In this document: positions 8,143-16,078 of the stretch, piece by piece
Layout: each line of letters begins with the position of its first letter
How positions within the stretch are numbered: position 1 is the first letter of the stretch
Virus record (IMG/VR): IMGVR_UViG_3300008116_000330
Location: 1 to 39,473 of that record
DNA from: a virus
Direction: 5' to 3' (one strand)
DNA: 39,473 nt
Translations under genes and position numbers: made by a program
The notes under the pieces: generated by a model
Told to the model about the DNA's origin: nothing
The model's database searches: none
The model's input: the letters and a program-made list of their open reading frames with translations, nothing else

Positions 8143-9280
8143 TCAAGAGACGTGGTCTCTTACCCCTCCAAACAGATATGTAGTAAACGCTGAGTACTCC
8201 AGCCGTTTCTCTGAAGATCAGGTAGAGGAAGTTTCTGATCTCAAAGGCAGTGCATACCACAAGCCTTTTGTTGGACTGATCAACCTTAATAACTCTAAGA
8301 TACTGGTTGAAAGACACCGCAGCCGTGGCATCGGTGATCTTCTTTTTCTGTCTGGTCCACTATCTTACCTCCATCACATGTCTGGTGGCACGGTAAAATT
8401 CTTTCTTAAAAGCTTGGTTGATAGAGGTTCCGTGCTGTACAACCATCCAGCCTTGCATCTTAAGACTCCGCTCTATGGACCAACAGTCTATGACACCCTT
8501 CCTCTGTATGACTACCACTGGTTTATTGAGTCAGTGACTGAATTTAACGAGGACCGAGAACAGCCTAACGTCTACGATGTGCTCTACAGACAGATTGGCT
8601 TTGATCCAAAAACAATCGATCCAGTCTACAAGAGACCGTCTGTGGGTTTTGATGAGTCAGACACTCGTGGCTTACACGCTTTCTATCACGCCATCTGGTC
8701 TGAGAAGCAAATAGACCTTAGGTCTGAGCCATATTATGTTGTAGCTCCGTTCTCTCATGGAGTCGTAAGATCAGCTCCTTATGGTTTGTGGTTGAACCTA
8801 ATCCACGAACTTTCCCAGAAGCATCCCGTGCTCATCATTGGTTCATTGCGCCATGAGTTGCCAGACATGGACATGCCTGCTGGTGAATTTGTTCAACGGC
8901 TAAGAATGATGAGTCAACAGCAGGCTAAGATCATCAACCTCATAAGTGATCTTCCCTTGCGTTCTGTTCTCACCATAATTTCAAAGTCCAAGTGTGTCTT
9001 CTGCCTGGACTCAGCACCACTTTACATGGCACAAGCCTGTAGAGTTCCAGCTATTTCTGTGTGGGGACCTCATTCACCTCGTGTCCGTATAGGCTATGAC
9101 AAGGCCTACATGGACTTGGCTATCCATGCAAAGGAGGCCTGTCCAAACAGTCCCTGTTTTGCATATTCAGGATTTCCTGAGAGAAAGTGTCCCGAGCAGG
9201 AAGCCCAGAAATTTTGTGCAGTTCTCGCTAATGTTGGTGTCAACGACATCATGGAAAAACTAAGTCTGTTAGAGCAATGA
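8063..9280 (+). CDS. GT9 heptosyltransferase-like glycosyltransferase
   Basis: The 405-residue product has the two-lobed GT-B pattern of ADP-heptose:LPS heptosyltransferases. The N-lobe glycine loop is in RGIGDLLFLSGPLSYL (about residues 88-103), and the C-lobe donor site is in LDSAPLYMAQACRVPAISV, then WGPHSPRVRIGY (about 313-345). A final Cys-rich stretch (CPNSPCF, then KCPEQ) is also common in this family. About 75 residues precede the first strand of the fold; starts at ATG 8105 or 8111 would trim this and reduce the overlap with the upstream ORF. Phage-encoded GT9 enzymes could modify host LPS or virion glycans; which is not shown. The stop overlaps the UvsY-like gene by 4 nt. Confidence 0.83.
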   Translation: MKESLKFSNPRWLVMTMAKPVLWPRCDQETWSLTPPNRYVVNAEYSSRFSEDQVEEVSDLKGSAYHKPFVGLINLNNSKILVERHRSRGIGDLLFLSGPLSYLHHMSGGTVKFFLKSLVDRGSVLYNHPALHLKTPLYGPTVYDTLPLYDYHWFIESVTEFNEDREQPNVYDVLYRQIGFDPKTIDPVYKRPSVGFDESDTRGLHAFYHAIWSEKQIDLRSEPYYVVAPFSHGVVRSAPYGLWLNLIHELSQKHPVLIIGSLRHELPDMDMPAGEFVQRLRMMSQQQAKIINLISDLPLRSVLTIISKSKCVFCLDSAPLYMAQACRVPAISVWGPHSPRVRIGYDKAYMDLAIHAKEACPNSPCFAYSGFPERKCPEQEAQKFCAVLANVGVNDIMEKLSLLEQ

Positions 9281-9735
9281 GTGACCACACTCTTCCTGAA
9301 TTGGGAATCATAGATCTAGGTTCTGAGTTTACTCTGAACCTAGATGTCTTCCTAAAGCATCCATACGAAGAGATTGGCGAAGCTGCAGTCGAGCTTCCAG
9401 CCATCATCGAATGGGTCAATCAACAGTTGCAGTGGGTCATTGAACAAAAGGGAATCAAGAAGCAAGAGGTCAAAACAGTAAGAGCTCAGGCCTTTGTTCG
9501 ACTTAAGAATGGAAAAGCTCAAGATGAGATTCCAGGAAAAGTCTCTGAGAACGCCATTGAGCAATTGATAGAGATCGACGCTGATGTGATTAGAGTCAAT
9601 GAGGAACTTTCCAAGATCTTGGGATGGTCATCCAGACTCAGCAATCTCCTATATGTTCTGCAAGCCAAATTAGACTTAGTCCGTTCAACTGAATCGACAC
9701 GTAGAAAACTAATAACAGGAAACGACGATGAGTAA
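9277..9735 (+). CDS. uvsY: UvsY-like recombination mediator (candidate)
   Basis: The product is 152 residues, close to T4 UvsY (137). It is helical and charged, with basic residues in IKKQEVKTVRAQAFVRLK and, toward the C-terminus, IDADVIRVNEELSKILGW followed by a long helix. This matches the layout of T4 UvsY, where a K/R-rich N-terminal half is followed by a D-K-V-type helix that forms the oligomer. UvsY loads UvsX on gp32-coated DNA. The location fits exactly: it is directly upstream of gp32 and two genes before UvsX, overlapping the gp32 start by 8 nt. Sequence similarity is low and this assignment rests half on context. Confidence 0.52.
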   Translation: MSDHTLPELGIIDLGSEFTLNLDVFLKHPYEEIGEAAVELPAIIEWVNQQLQWVIEQKGIKKQEVKTVRAQAFVRLKNGKAQDEIPGKVSENAIEQLIEIDADVIRVNEELSKILGWSSRLSNLLYVLQAKLDLVRSTESTRRKLITGNDDE

Positions 9736-11095
9736 CCAGTACAGTCCAGACAACTACGGCGATGACATCTTTGATGACATCGAGAAGGAGCGTAAAGCAG
9801 CCTCTAACAAGCGTGATGATAACCAGATCAAGCTTGAGAAAGAGGGCGATTTGTGGATGATCAGATTCCTCCCAGCACTTCTAGGTGAGCGCAAGACTTT
9901 CTTTGCCCGTATTGCTCAACATTGGGTCAACAAACGCCCGCACTTCTGTGCTCGCTCCACTCCTCCTGAGTGTGGTGGCAACCCAGATTCTCACTGCCCA
10001 CTCTGCGATCTCAGTGAGCAGTTTCGTGAGAACTCCAATCGTGATATCTCGACTGTTGGCTACAAAGCTTCGGCTAACAGCCAGTGGCTGACTTACGCTT
10101 TGGTGTGGTCTAAGGAAAGCAAAGGGCAAGAGCCATTCTACCCAGAGGGTGATGAGCAGTGGACACCCTATCGTTTCTGGCTGAACAAGACCAATTTCAC
10201 TGAGCTTGTTGAGTACTGGAAGCGGTATCGTGATCGTCTTGCCAAAGACAAAAATCCGTCGGCCAACAACAGCATCTTGGATCCAGAGATCGGTGTTGAC
10301 TTTGTGGTCAAGCGAGCTAACAACAAGATTAGCCTCCAAAAGGATGAGTCTCGTTCGATCTTCCCTCAAGACTATACCAGAGAAGATCGCGTTAACTTGA
10401 TGGCCTACATCCACAGCCGTATCAAGATGCCGACTTACCGACCTCTTGGCTCGGACGAAATGGATGCTGCTTGCCAAAAGCTTGAAGAGGCCGTGAGACG
10501 AGTTGAGATTGCCACTCCAACCCGTAGACCAGCCCCAAGACACGTCGATGATGCTCCGGCTCCTCGTCCTTCAGCCAGACCTCCGGCTCCTCGTCCTTCG
10601 GCTCCGGCTCCTCGTGTTCAACAGCATGATGATCTGGATCAAGAGGAAGCTCCAGCTCCAGCCCCTCGTGCTTCAGCTCCAAGAGTTCCAGCTCCTCGTC
10701 CTCAATTGCCACCAGCAGCTCCTCGCTCTGTACCGTCAGCTCGTCCTGCCCCTAGAGCTCAGGCTCCAGCCCCAGCAGATGATGACGATGTTCCATTTGA
10801 CTTCCAGGAACCTGCTGAAGCTCCAGCTCAAGCGCCAGTTCAAACACCATCCAATCGTCTGCGTCAAGCAGCTCGTCAGGTTACTGAGCCAGAAGCGCCC
10901 AGATCATCTGGAGTATCATCTGTTGATGATGACGATGATGTGACTGATGAGGTCCGTGATCCAGTGCCTCAAGCTCGTGTGGACGACATCAGCATCGAGG
11001 ATGCTCCTCCTGCCCCAGTTGAGAAGGTCCAGACACGTCCTTCGTCTCGCATGTCGGACAAACTTCGCAGTGCAATTAGCCGTACTCAGCAATGA
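9728..11095 (+). CDS. 32: gp32-like single-stranded DNA-binding protein
   Basis: The 455-residue product matches the T4 gp32 core: an N-terminal segment (YSPDNYGDDIFDDIEKERK) for cooperative binding, then an OB-fold core with zinc ligand candidates His72, Cys74, Cys82, Cys90 and Cys93 (CPLC as Cys-x2-Cys), and conserved aromatic/basic residues (WVNKRPHF, WLNKTNFTELV). The protein binds ssDNA and supports replication, repair and UvsX action. From about residue 258 it is unlike T4 gp32 (301 residues): about 200 residues of Pro-Ala-Arg repeats mixed with acidic runs (DDDDV, DDDDD), ending in a basic tip (SDKLRSAISRTQQ). A weak AGGA precedes ATG 9728. It is coupled to UvsX by an ATGA overlap. Confidence 0.9.
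   Translation: MSNQYSPDNYGDDIFDDIEKERKAASNKRDDNQIKLEKEGDLWMIRFLPALLGERKTFFARIAQHWVNKRPHFCARSTPPECGGNPDSHCPLCDLSEQFRENSNRDISTVGYKASANSQWLTYALVWSKESKGQEPFYPEGDEQWTPYRFWLNKTNFTELVEYWKRYRDRLAKDKNPSANNSILDPEIGVDFVVKRANNKISLQKDESRSIFPQDYTREDRVNLMAYIHSRIKMPTYRPLGSDEMDAACQKLEEAVRRVEIATPTRRPAPRHVDDAPAPRPSARPPAPRPSAPAPRVQQHDDLDQEEAPAPAPRASAPRVPAPRPQLPPAAPRSVPSARPAPRAQAPAPADDDDVPFDFQEPAEAPAQAPVQTPSNRLRQAARQVTEPEAPRSSGVSSVDDDDDVTDEVRDPVPQARVDDISIEDAPPAPVEKVQTRPSSRMSDKLRSAISRTQQ
10540..10745 (+). repeat. degenerate tandem repeats encoding Pro-Ala-Arg linker of gp32
   Basis: Short units such as GCTCCTCGTCCTTCGG recur in frame, encoding APRPSA-type repeats separated by short acidic or Gln-rich inserts. This is the low-complexity linker of the ssDNA-binding protein and a likely spot for length variation by slippage. 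Confidence 0.75.
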
Positions 11096-12399
11096 AAAAA
11101 CCGTCGCTACCCCAAGTCAAGGACAAGGTCCTTGCAGCCCTTCAGAAACTTACTTCAGACAAGAAGGGTGATCCACTGGCCGAATTCGGCCGTATGTCTT
11201 CGTCTATCCTATCAGACGTTAGGCATGTCCTCATGATTGACAACAAGGTGTATGATGCCGTGACAGGCGCATTGCCTTTTGGTCGTATCATTGAGGTTTA
11301 TGGAATCGATGCGTCAGGCAAGACAGCATTGGCCAAGAAGGCTGGCATCAGTGCTCAGCTTAAAAACATCTATAAGCGTGTGGTAACCTTTGGCACTGAT
11401 AATGTCAAGAGGACGACTTATGAAAAGCTGGATCCAGAGAAAATTGACACCCATGTGCTCTATATTGACAATGAGCAATCTTTCTCTGATGACAACTCAT
11501 TGACCATTGATGGTGTCAAAGCTGACTTCATTCTTGGTCGTTGTGACACCATTGGCCAGATCTTCGATGCCATTGAGCGTATCGTCAAGGTTGTTGAGGA
11601 GAGTTCCAAGGACACAGATCGTGAACAGTTCATCTTTGTGGTGATCGACACGATCGCATCAACATCCACTGAGCAGGAGCTTAACCAGGAATGGGGACAG
11701 CAGGACTTCTCAAGACATGCAAAGGAGCTACGCTCTGCGTTCCGGAGAGTCTCCAGAGCGATCAATAAGCACAATGTCTGCCTGCTCTGCATCAACCAGG
11801 TCTCTGATTCTTTTGCTCAAAAGATGAAGAAGAACCCAAATGCTCTGCCAGATGAGAATGACTATGCTACATTTGGTGGCAGAGCCTTGAAGTTCTACGC
11901 GTCTCAGCGTATCTTCGTGCAAAAAGTGCCTAAGAAGTACAAGCTACACCCAGACAATAAGCTTGAGGATGGTCTCTTGATTGAGATGAAGACGGTCAAG
12001 AATCGAGTCAAGAAGCCATTGAGAAAAGGCCGAATGGTTTTGTTGTTTGGTGATGAGAATAGCGCGGGTGGTGGTTTCAGCGAAACCTTCTCCATGCTAG
12101 AAACCTTCATCATGCTAGATATGGCCAAGGATGAATCTGGAACTATCTCTTTCAGATTCCAAGCAAATGGAGTAACACCAACCACATTTGAGTCTAAGAG
12201 GGCCAATCCTTCCATAGACTCTCGAATTGACTGGCCTGCATTCTACAACGAGCACAAGGTCGACTTTGATGCCTTGTGGGCTGCTACAGAGAAAAAGATA
12301 TTCTCCTCTGAAGCCCAGATTGATGCGTTGGCGTCTGATGACGACGATGATGAAATGTTTGGCCGCAAGAAAACTGATGATGACGAGGATCTTATCTAA
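11092..12399 (+). CDS. uvsX: UvsX (RecA-like recombinase)
   Basis: The 435-residue product is a RecA-family strand-exchange ATPase: Walker A GIDASGKT (residues 71-78), the glutamate/Walker B region FIFVVIDTIAS (about 181-191), and an NVCLLCINQVSDSF strand with the sensing Gln (about 226-239). The C-terminus is strongly acidic (DDDDDE, then DDDEDLI), as is common in RecA/UvsX, where it tunes DNA binding. It forms filaments on ssDNA and primes recombination-dependent replication. Length is slightly above T4 UvsX (391). It overlaps the gp32 stop by ATGA and its own stop overlaps the next ATG (TAATG), so it is part of one translationally coupled operon with the UvsY-like and gp32 genes. Confidence 0.93.
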   Translation: MKKPSLPQVKDKVLAALQKLTSDKKGDPLAEFGRMSSSILSDVRHVLMIDNKVYDAVTGALPFGRIIEVYGIDASGKTALAKKAGISAQLKNIYKRVVTFGTDNVKRTTYEKLDPEKIDTHVLYIDNEQSFSDDNSLTIDGVKADFILGRCDTIGQIFDAIERIVKVVEESSKDTDREQFIFVVIDTIASTSTEQELNQEWGQQDFSRHAKELRSAFRRVSRAINKHNVCLLCINQVSDSFAQKMKKNPNALPDENDYATFGGRALKFYASQRIFVQKVPKKYKLHPDNKLEDGLLIEMKTVKNRVKKPLRKGRMVLLFGDENSAGGGFSETFSMLETFIMLDMAKDESGTISFRFQANGVTPTTFESKRANPSIDSRIDWPAFYNEHKVDFDALWAATEKKIFSSEAQIDALASDDDDDEMFGRKKTDDDEDLI

Positions 12400-12866
12400 T
12401 GCCTACTGAGTACGAACAAAGCTCTGAGCTTGAACAGCTTGTCAACGACGTGCTGTCTGAGTCAGATTTCACAGCTCTGGTAACCCACGGAGTTTCAATC
12501 ACGTCTTGCCTAAAAATCAAGATGAACAGCGACAACGAGTATGTGGCCAGCAAGGGAGATCCTGCTCAGCTAAAGAAAGTTGGTGCACCATTCAATGCTT
12601 TTATTGACAAGCATTACATCGTAGTTTTTGATGCTTATGCGTGGCAAAACTTTCCAGCCAAGCGTGAGGCGGCCATTCATAAGGCTTTGATGCGCATATC
12701 CATCAAGTTGACAGACAGTGGTGAAGTAAAGCTTGGAAGTCGATCACCAGATGTACAGGAGTTTACAGCCACCGTTCGTCGATATGGCAACTACAACCCA
12801 GAGCTGGAAGCACTGTCGATGGCCAACGCTGAGCTTAATCGTATCATGGGAAACAGCAATAGTTGA
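12399..12866 (+). CDS. degenerate phage metallopeptidase-like protein (PF18894 type)
   Basis: The 155-residue product resembles the putative phage metallopeptidase family, in which a strand ending in W is followed by a helix with HExxH and later a conserved D-V-x-E-F...RYG-x-[WY] segment. Here the strand IVVFDAYAW and the tail DVQEFTATVRRYGNYNPEL (about residues 112-136) are present, but the helix reads AAIHKALMRI, so the Glu and second His of HELxH are absent. It should therefore be catalytically inactive if the match is right. The family match is by memory of the consensus, not a search. It follows UvsX with a 1-nt overlap, so a structural or regulatory role near recombination is possible. 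Confidence 0.55.
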   Translation: MPTEYEQSSELEQLVNDVLSESDFTALVTHGVSITSCLKIKMNSDNEYVASKGDPAQLKKVGAPFNAFIDKHYIVVFDAYAWQNFPAKREAAIHKALMRISIKLTDSGEVKLGSRSPDVQEFTATVRRYGNYNPELEALSMANAELNRIMGNSNS

Positions 12867-12870
12867 GTAT

Positions 12871-12903
12871 TTGGGTTTACCCAACGCCACAAGTCACTAG
12901 GAT
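12871..12903 (+). promoter_or_regulatory. possible weak promoter/small hairpin in intergenic gap
   Basis: The 57-nt gap 12867-12923 holds an inverted repeat TTGGG-TTTA-CCCAA (12871-12884), and TTTACC (12876-12881) is spaced 16 nt from TAGGAT (12898-12903). The second box is a poor -10 match, and the boxes lie 20 nt before the ATG, unlike the three stronger promoters. It may drive the next gene. Confidence 0.25.
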
Positions 12904-12923
12904 CAAAAACGAAGTAAACAAAC

Positions 12924-13538
12924 ATGGACAAGAAAGAAAACGTAGTCACATTCGCCACTGTGTCAAAGATTGAAGAAATTCTTCTTAACACAGATGAGCT
13001 GAAAGGTAAGATCAACAAGTCTGAAAAGATTGATGTACCCAAGCGTGGCAGCCCCACCCCTGTAAAGGTGTTGAAATTGGCTGCTGAAGTCACCAAGAAG
13101 GTTGAGAATGCTTACGCTCCACGTAAGGACGAGGTTGTGAAACTAGCTCTTGAGCTTTTGGCAGAAGCTCAGCCAGCCACGCCAACAGAGGCTGAAGATG
13201 AGGCCCCATCGACTCCTTCGGTTGTCAAGTCCTCGGGATCCACCGCCAAATCTTCGGGAGTTCCAACAGGTACTGTTGAACACTCTGAGATTTCCAAGCG
13301 TATTGCAGCTGACCTAGAGCTGGATTTGGCCCTGGTTGAATCCATCACTGGTGCGTTCGTAAGCCACGTTTCTGGCAGTTTTGTGCTGGGTTTGGTGGCT
13401 TTGTCCAACAGCCTGCATTTTATTGCGTCATCACACGACAAGATGCCAGGTCACGAGGCTCGGGTAAAAGCTATTGATGACATTCGTCGTCAATATGTTG
13501 AGGCTGGAACGTTGACTTCCCGAAAGTCGCGTTCTTAG
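12924..13538 (+). CDS. hypothetical protein
   Basis: The 204-residue product was not recognised. It has a Lys-rich helical N-terminus (about 1-85), a Thr/Pro/Ser/Glu-rich linker (about 85-118), and a C-terminal helical domain (HSEISKRIAADLELDLALVE, then FVSHVSG). The C-terminal part faintly recalls the N-terminal helices of HU-type proteins (helix-turn-helix with FVxxV), but the beta arm motif is missing, so I do not claim it. It has no membrane segment. It begins a transcription unit after a short gap and lies directly upstream of two sigma-factor-like genes, suggesting a DNA- or transcription-related role. Confidence 0.65.
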   Translation: MDKKENVVTFATVSKIEEILLNTDELKGKINKSEKIDVPKRGSPTPVKVLKLAAEVTKKVENAYAPRKDEVVKLALELLAEAQPATPTEAEDEAPSTPSVVKSSGSTAKSSGVPTGTVEHSEISKRIAADLELDLALVESITGAFVSHVSGSFVLGLVALSNSLHFIASSHDKMPGHEARVKAIDDIRRQYVEAGTLTSRKSRS

Positions 13539-13542
13539 TATC

Positions 13543-14583
13543 ATGCCGAGAGTCGCCAAAGACACAAACCGAACTAAGGATGAGCACATCTTCCCAGAGT
13601 CAAAAATTCGACCATTGGTCCTTAATTGGAAAAGACTGATAGACGAAGACAAGACCTGGGAAGCAATGGACCTCCTTGAGGTTATCATTGCCGACTCCAC
13701 CGAGATGTTTAAGCGTCTCGCACAGCATGAAAAATTCCATCATACCGTACCACTAGACTCATTGGTGGTAGCAGCACAGGAGAAAATTCCTAAATGGCTC
13801 ATGAAATGGGACCCCGCTAAGGGGTCCCTTTTTTCGTGGCTGTCTACTTGTGCTAAGAATGTCTTCAGATCCGAGCTAGTAAAGACCACAACATTTACCA
13901 AGCGTGTTCATTGCACAGACGATGATGCTGCGCTTGAGCGACTTTCTGGGTTTACAGATGACGGTCAAGACGCCAAAGATAGATCAGACGCCATTCTGAC
14001 TAAGATCCGAGGGATCAGTGCTCCATGGGCGTCTGAGGAGATGAGGGGTGCCATACGTTACATGATTGAATGTATCATGGAAGATGATCACAGAAGACAA
14101 GACTGCATTCGTGGTGCAGCTTTTGCCTGGGGTCTTAGCATGGACACATCCAAGTTCCTCTACTCTTGGACTCACGTACAGATCAAAACTGAGCTATACG
14201 ATGAAAAGTATGTACGTTTCACAGATCAAGATCTATTCATGGCCCAGTACCGAAATACCATATGGCCACAAGTCATTGATATTGTCGGTTGGAAGCCAGC
14301 CCTAAAGTTATTTGCTTGTGTTGGAGGCCAGAGATTGAAAGTCCTAACCATTGCTGAGATAGCTCGGATGAAGCAGCAGGGTCAGATGGTTCAGGAGATA
14401 CTAAACTCTGACAAGGATCCAGATGCTATCGCTAAGATAGCAAAACGCTTTGGTAAAACAGAAAAATCTGCTACAGATGTCTTTGTGACCATGACAGGTA
14501 TCATGAATCCAATGATGTCTGGAGAGTTCCCCGTATATGATGACTACCCACCCGAAGACAGAGAAGAGGATGACCTCCTATGA
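13543..14583 (+). CDS. sigma-factor-like protein (candidate phage sigma)
   Basis: The 346-residue product contains LDSLVVAAQEKIPKWLMKW followed by DPAKGSLFSWLSTCAKNVFRSE (about residues 67-109). This is the layout of sigma70 region 2, in which a helix that binds the RNA polymerase beta-prime clamp ends in the conserved (F/W)DPxxGSxFxxW(L/A) core. An acidic loop with DDDAALERL follows, and the rest is helical and could hold a region-4-like domain. Proteins of this kind include T4 gp55, which directs host RNA polymerase to late promoters. The gene ends in an acidic tail (REEDDLL) and overlaps the next sigma-like gene. Inside it, at 13808-13834, is a perfect intrinsic-terminator-like hairpin. 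Assignment is by motif, without a search. Confidence 0.62.
   Translation: MPRVAKDTNRTKDEHIFPESKIRPLVLNWKRLIDEDKTWEAMDLLEVIIADSTEMFKRLAQHEKFHHTVPLDSLVVAAQEKIPKWLMKWDPAKGSLFSWLSTCAKNVFRSELVKTTTFTKRVHCTDDDAALERLSGFTDDGQDAKDRSDAILTKIRGISAPWASEEMRGAIRYMIECIMEDDHRRQDCIRGAAFAWGLSMDTSKFLYSWTHVQIKTELYDEKYVRFTDQDLFMAQYRNTIWPQVIDIVGWKPALKLFACVGGQRLKVLTIAEIARMKQQGQMVQEILNSDKDPDAIAKIAKRFGKTEKSATDVFVTMTGIMNPMMSGEFPVYDDYPPEDREEDDLL
13808..13834 (+). terminator. intragenic intrinsic-terminator-like hairpin
   Basis: Bases 13808-13815 (GGGACCCC) pair perfectly with 13821-13828 (GGGGTCCC) around a five-base loop GCTAA, and six T residues follow directly (13829-13834). This is the textbook layout of a Rho-independent terminator, located in the coding sequence for WDPAKGSLF of the sigma-like protein. 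It could end part of the transcripts. Confidence 0.45.
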
Positions 14584-16078
14584 GGATGTCATAGACTACA
14601 AAATGTTAGACAGGGATGCACGACTTCATTGTGTGCATCCATGCGATTTCGAAAATCGCCCAACTGTTTTTGAAGAGATTTCCTCAGACACTGAGAATCT
14701 GATTCAAAATGTAATTCGGCCATACATTGATCCTGGCTGTGTCAACCTCACCGAAGAGGAGTTGAGGTCAGAGTGTCGTGTCAAAATTGGTGTCTTGTTC
14801 CACAATGGAAAACACATGGAAATTAGCAGCCGGTTTGAATTTTTCAAGTATCTCAAAACTGCTCTGAACAACCATGTTAAGGGACAAGTTCAACGCCACA
14901 GATTTACATTGAAAAGAACTGGCATTCGTCCACCGGAAAAGGGTGACTTCCTTACTGAACACCACAAGCCTATTGAGATTTCCATCGATGATCCTGAGGC
15001 ACGTCTGCAAGTTGAGTCACGTCTGGAGTGTCCAGAGTCAGACAATCACTTTGGGTCATTTGGTGCTGAACTTCTTGAGGACTTGCGTTCTGTGTTGACA
15101 CCCCTTGAATCGCTGGTTGTTCAACAGCTTAGCGCACCAAACGCGGCAGCAGTTCTATCCGCTAAGTATGAGATGTGGGGCGACATGGCCAAACATGGCC
15201 GTAACTCCAATCTTAAAGTCCATTACTCCCATATGGCCAGTGGACTGGGTATGTCCACTGAACATTTTATGGAAGTACGCAAACAGGTTATAGCTAAAAT
15301 CAAAGTCTTTATGTCAACATCCTCTGAAGATTATTCATGGAATGCCTCAGTCGCTTTTCTATCAAAAGTGTTTGGGGTTGAGGTTCCTCGTAGCACAGAC
15401 AAAGTCGTCGTAAGACGCCTTTTTAGTTTAGCCGCCCGTAACATGTTGAGTAAGATCAACGAGGAGGTCAAGCACCATCTGTCAGTCGTCAACGCCAGAC
15501 TTCCAGTCGATCAAGGACTCGCGTTGAGCTGCTTCGGTATCATGTACGAAGATCAGCATCCAAAGTGTATGGGCTGTGGAGTTAAGTCAGCCTGTGTGGT
15601 TGAGACGAGGTCTTTGGGCCTGGACAAGATCACTCCACATCCATCTATTCTTGGAAGTCGCACAAACAGAATACCCGCAGTCAACATCGATTTGCCAACC
15701 AGTGACAGCCAAGCGCCTATCCGGGCTCTTCCAACCATCCCAGTTGATGACAGCGTGAATGAGCGAAGTGTTGAAATCATCAACTTCCTTAACTCTAATT
15801 TCAAGCGAGCTGAACAATCCAGAAAGGACAGCAGCCAGGAGAAAATCATATCCTATGCTTTGAAGCAGGGAAGCAAGTCACCTATCTTATGGTTGAGCAA
15901 GAATCCTGATGATGGTGAATTGTCTTTGCGTTTTACCCGGCCATCATCTCAGTTGAAGAAGAAGCTTGTGCAAGTGGCCAATGGCTATTACCTGGACAAG
16001 AATGCCTCTGTCAAGGACTCAATCAAGCTCATTGAGCAGTTGGCCAATGAAAAAATCCAGAAAGGTGACCTCGAATGA
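14537..16078 (+). CDS. second sigma-factor-like protein with Cys cluster
   Basis: The 513-residue product has a region-2-like block: ENLIQNVIRPYIDP, EEELRSECRVKIGVLF, then SSRFEFFKYLKTALNNHVKG and a basic QRHRFTLKRTG segment (about residues 53-125). It is followed by ISIDDPEA and a region with LEDLRSVLTPLESLVVQQL that could correspond to region 4. A Cys cluster, CMGCGVKSACVV (about 347-358), may bind metal. The protein is thus a candidate sigma paralogue or cofactor, and adjacency to the previous gene supports this. ATG 14537 has GGAGAG 10 nt upstream and gives a 47-nt overlap; ATG 14570 gives 14 nt and is equally possible. Its stop overlaps the next start by ATGA. Confidence 0.55.
   Translation: MMTTHPKTEKRMTSYEDVIDYKMLDRDARLHCVHPCDFENRPTVFEEISSDTENLIQNVIRPYIDPGCVNLTEEELRSECRVKIGVLFHNGKHMEISSRFEFFKYLKTALNNHVKGQVQRHRFTLKRTGIRPPEKGDFLTEHHKPIEISIDDPEARLQVESRLECPESDNHFGSFGAELLEDLRSVLTPLESLVVQQLSAPNAAAVLSAKYEMWGDMAKHGRNSNLKVHYSHMASGLGMSTEHFMEVRKQVIAKIKVFMSTSSEDYSWNASVAFLSKVFGVEVPRSTDKVVVRRLFSLAARNMLSKINEEVKHHLSVVNARLPVDQGLALSCFGIMYEDQHPKCMGCGVKSACVVETRSLGLDKITPHPSILGSRTNRIPAVNIDLPTSDSQAPIRALPTIPVDDSVNERSVEIINFLNSNFKRAEQSRKDSSQEKIISYALKQGSKSPILWLSKNPDDGELSLRFTRPSSQLKKKLVQVANGYYLDKNASVKDSIKLIEQLANEKIQKGDLE

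Noticed and set aside
9881-10543. 220-residue minus-strand frame opposite the gp32 core
   Set aside because: The plus-strand frame has clear gp32 zinc and OB-fold features; the antisense has none.
11090-11105. A-run at the gp32/UvsX junction as a frameshift site
   Set aside because: The A-run lies after the gp32 stop codon, and the ATGA overlap explains coupling.
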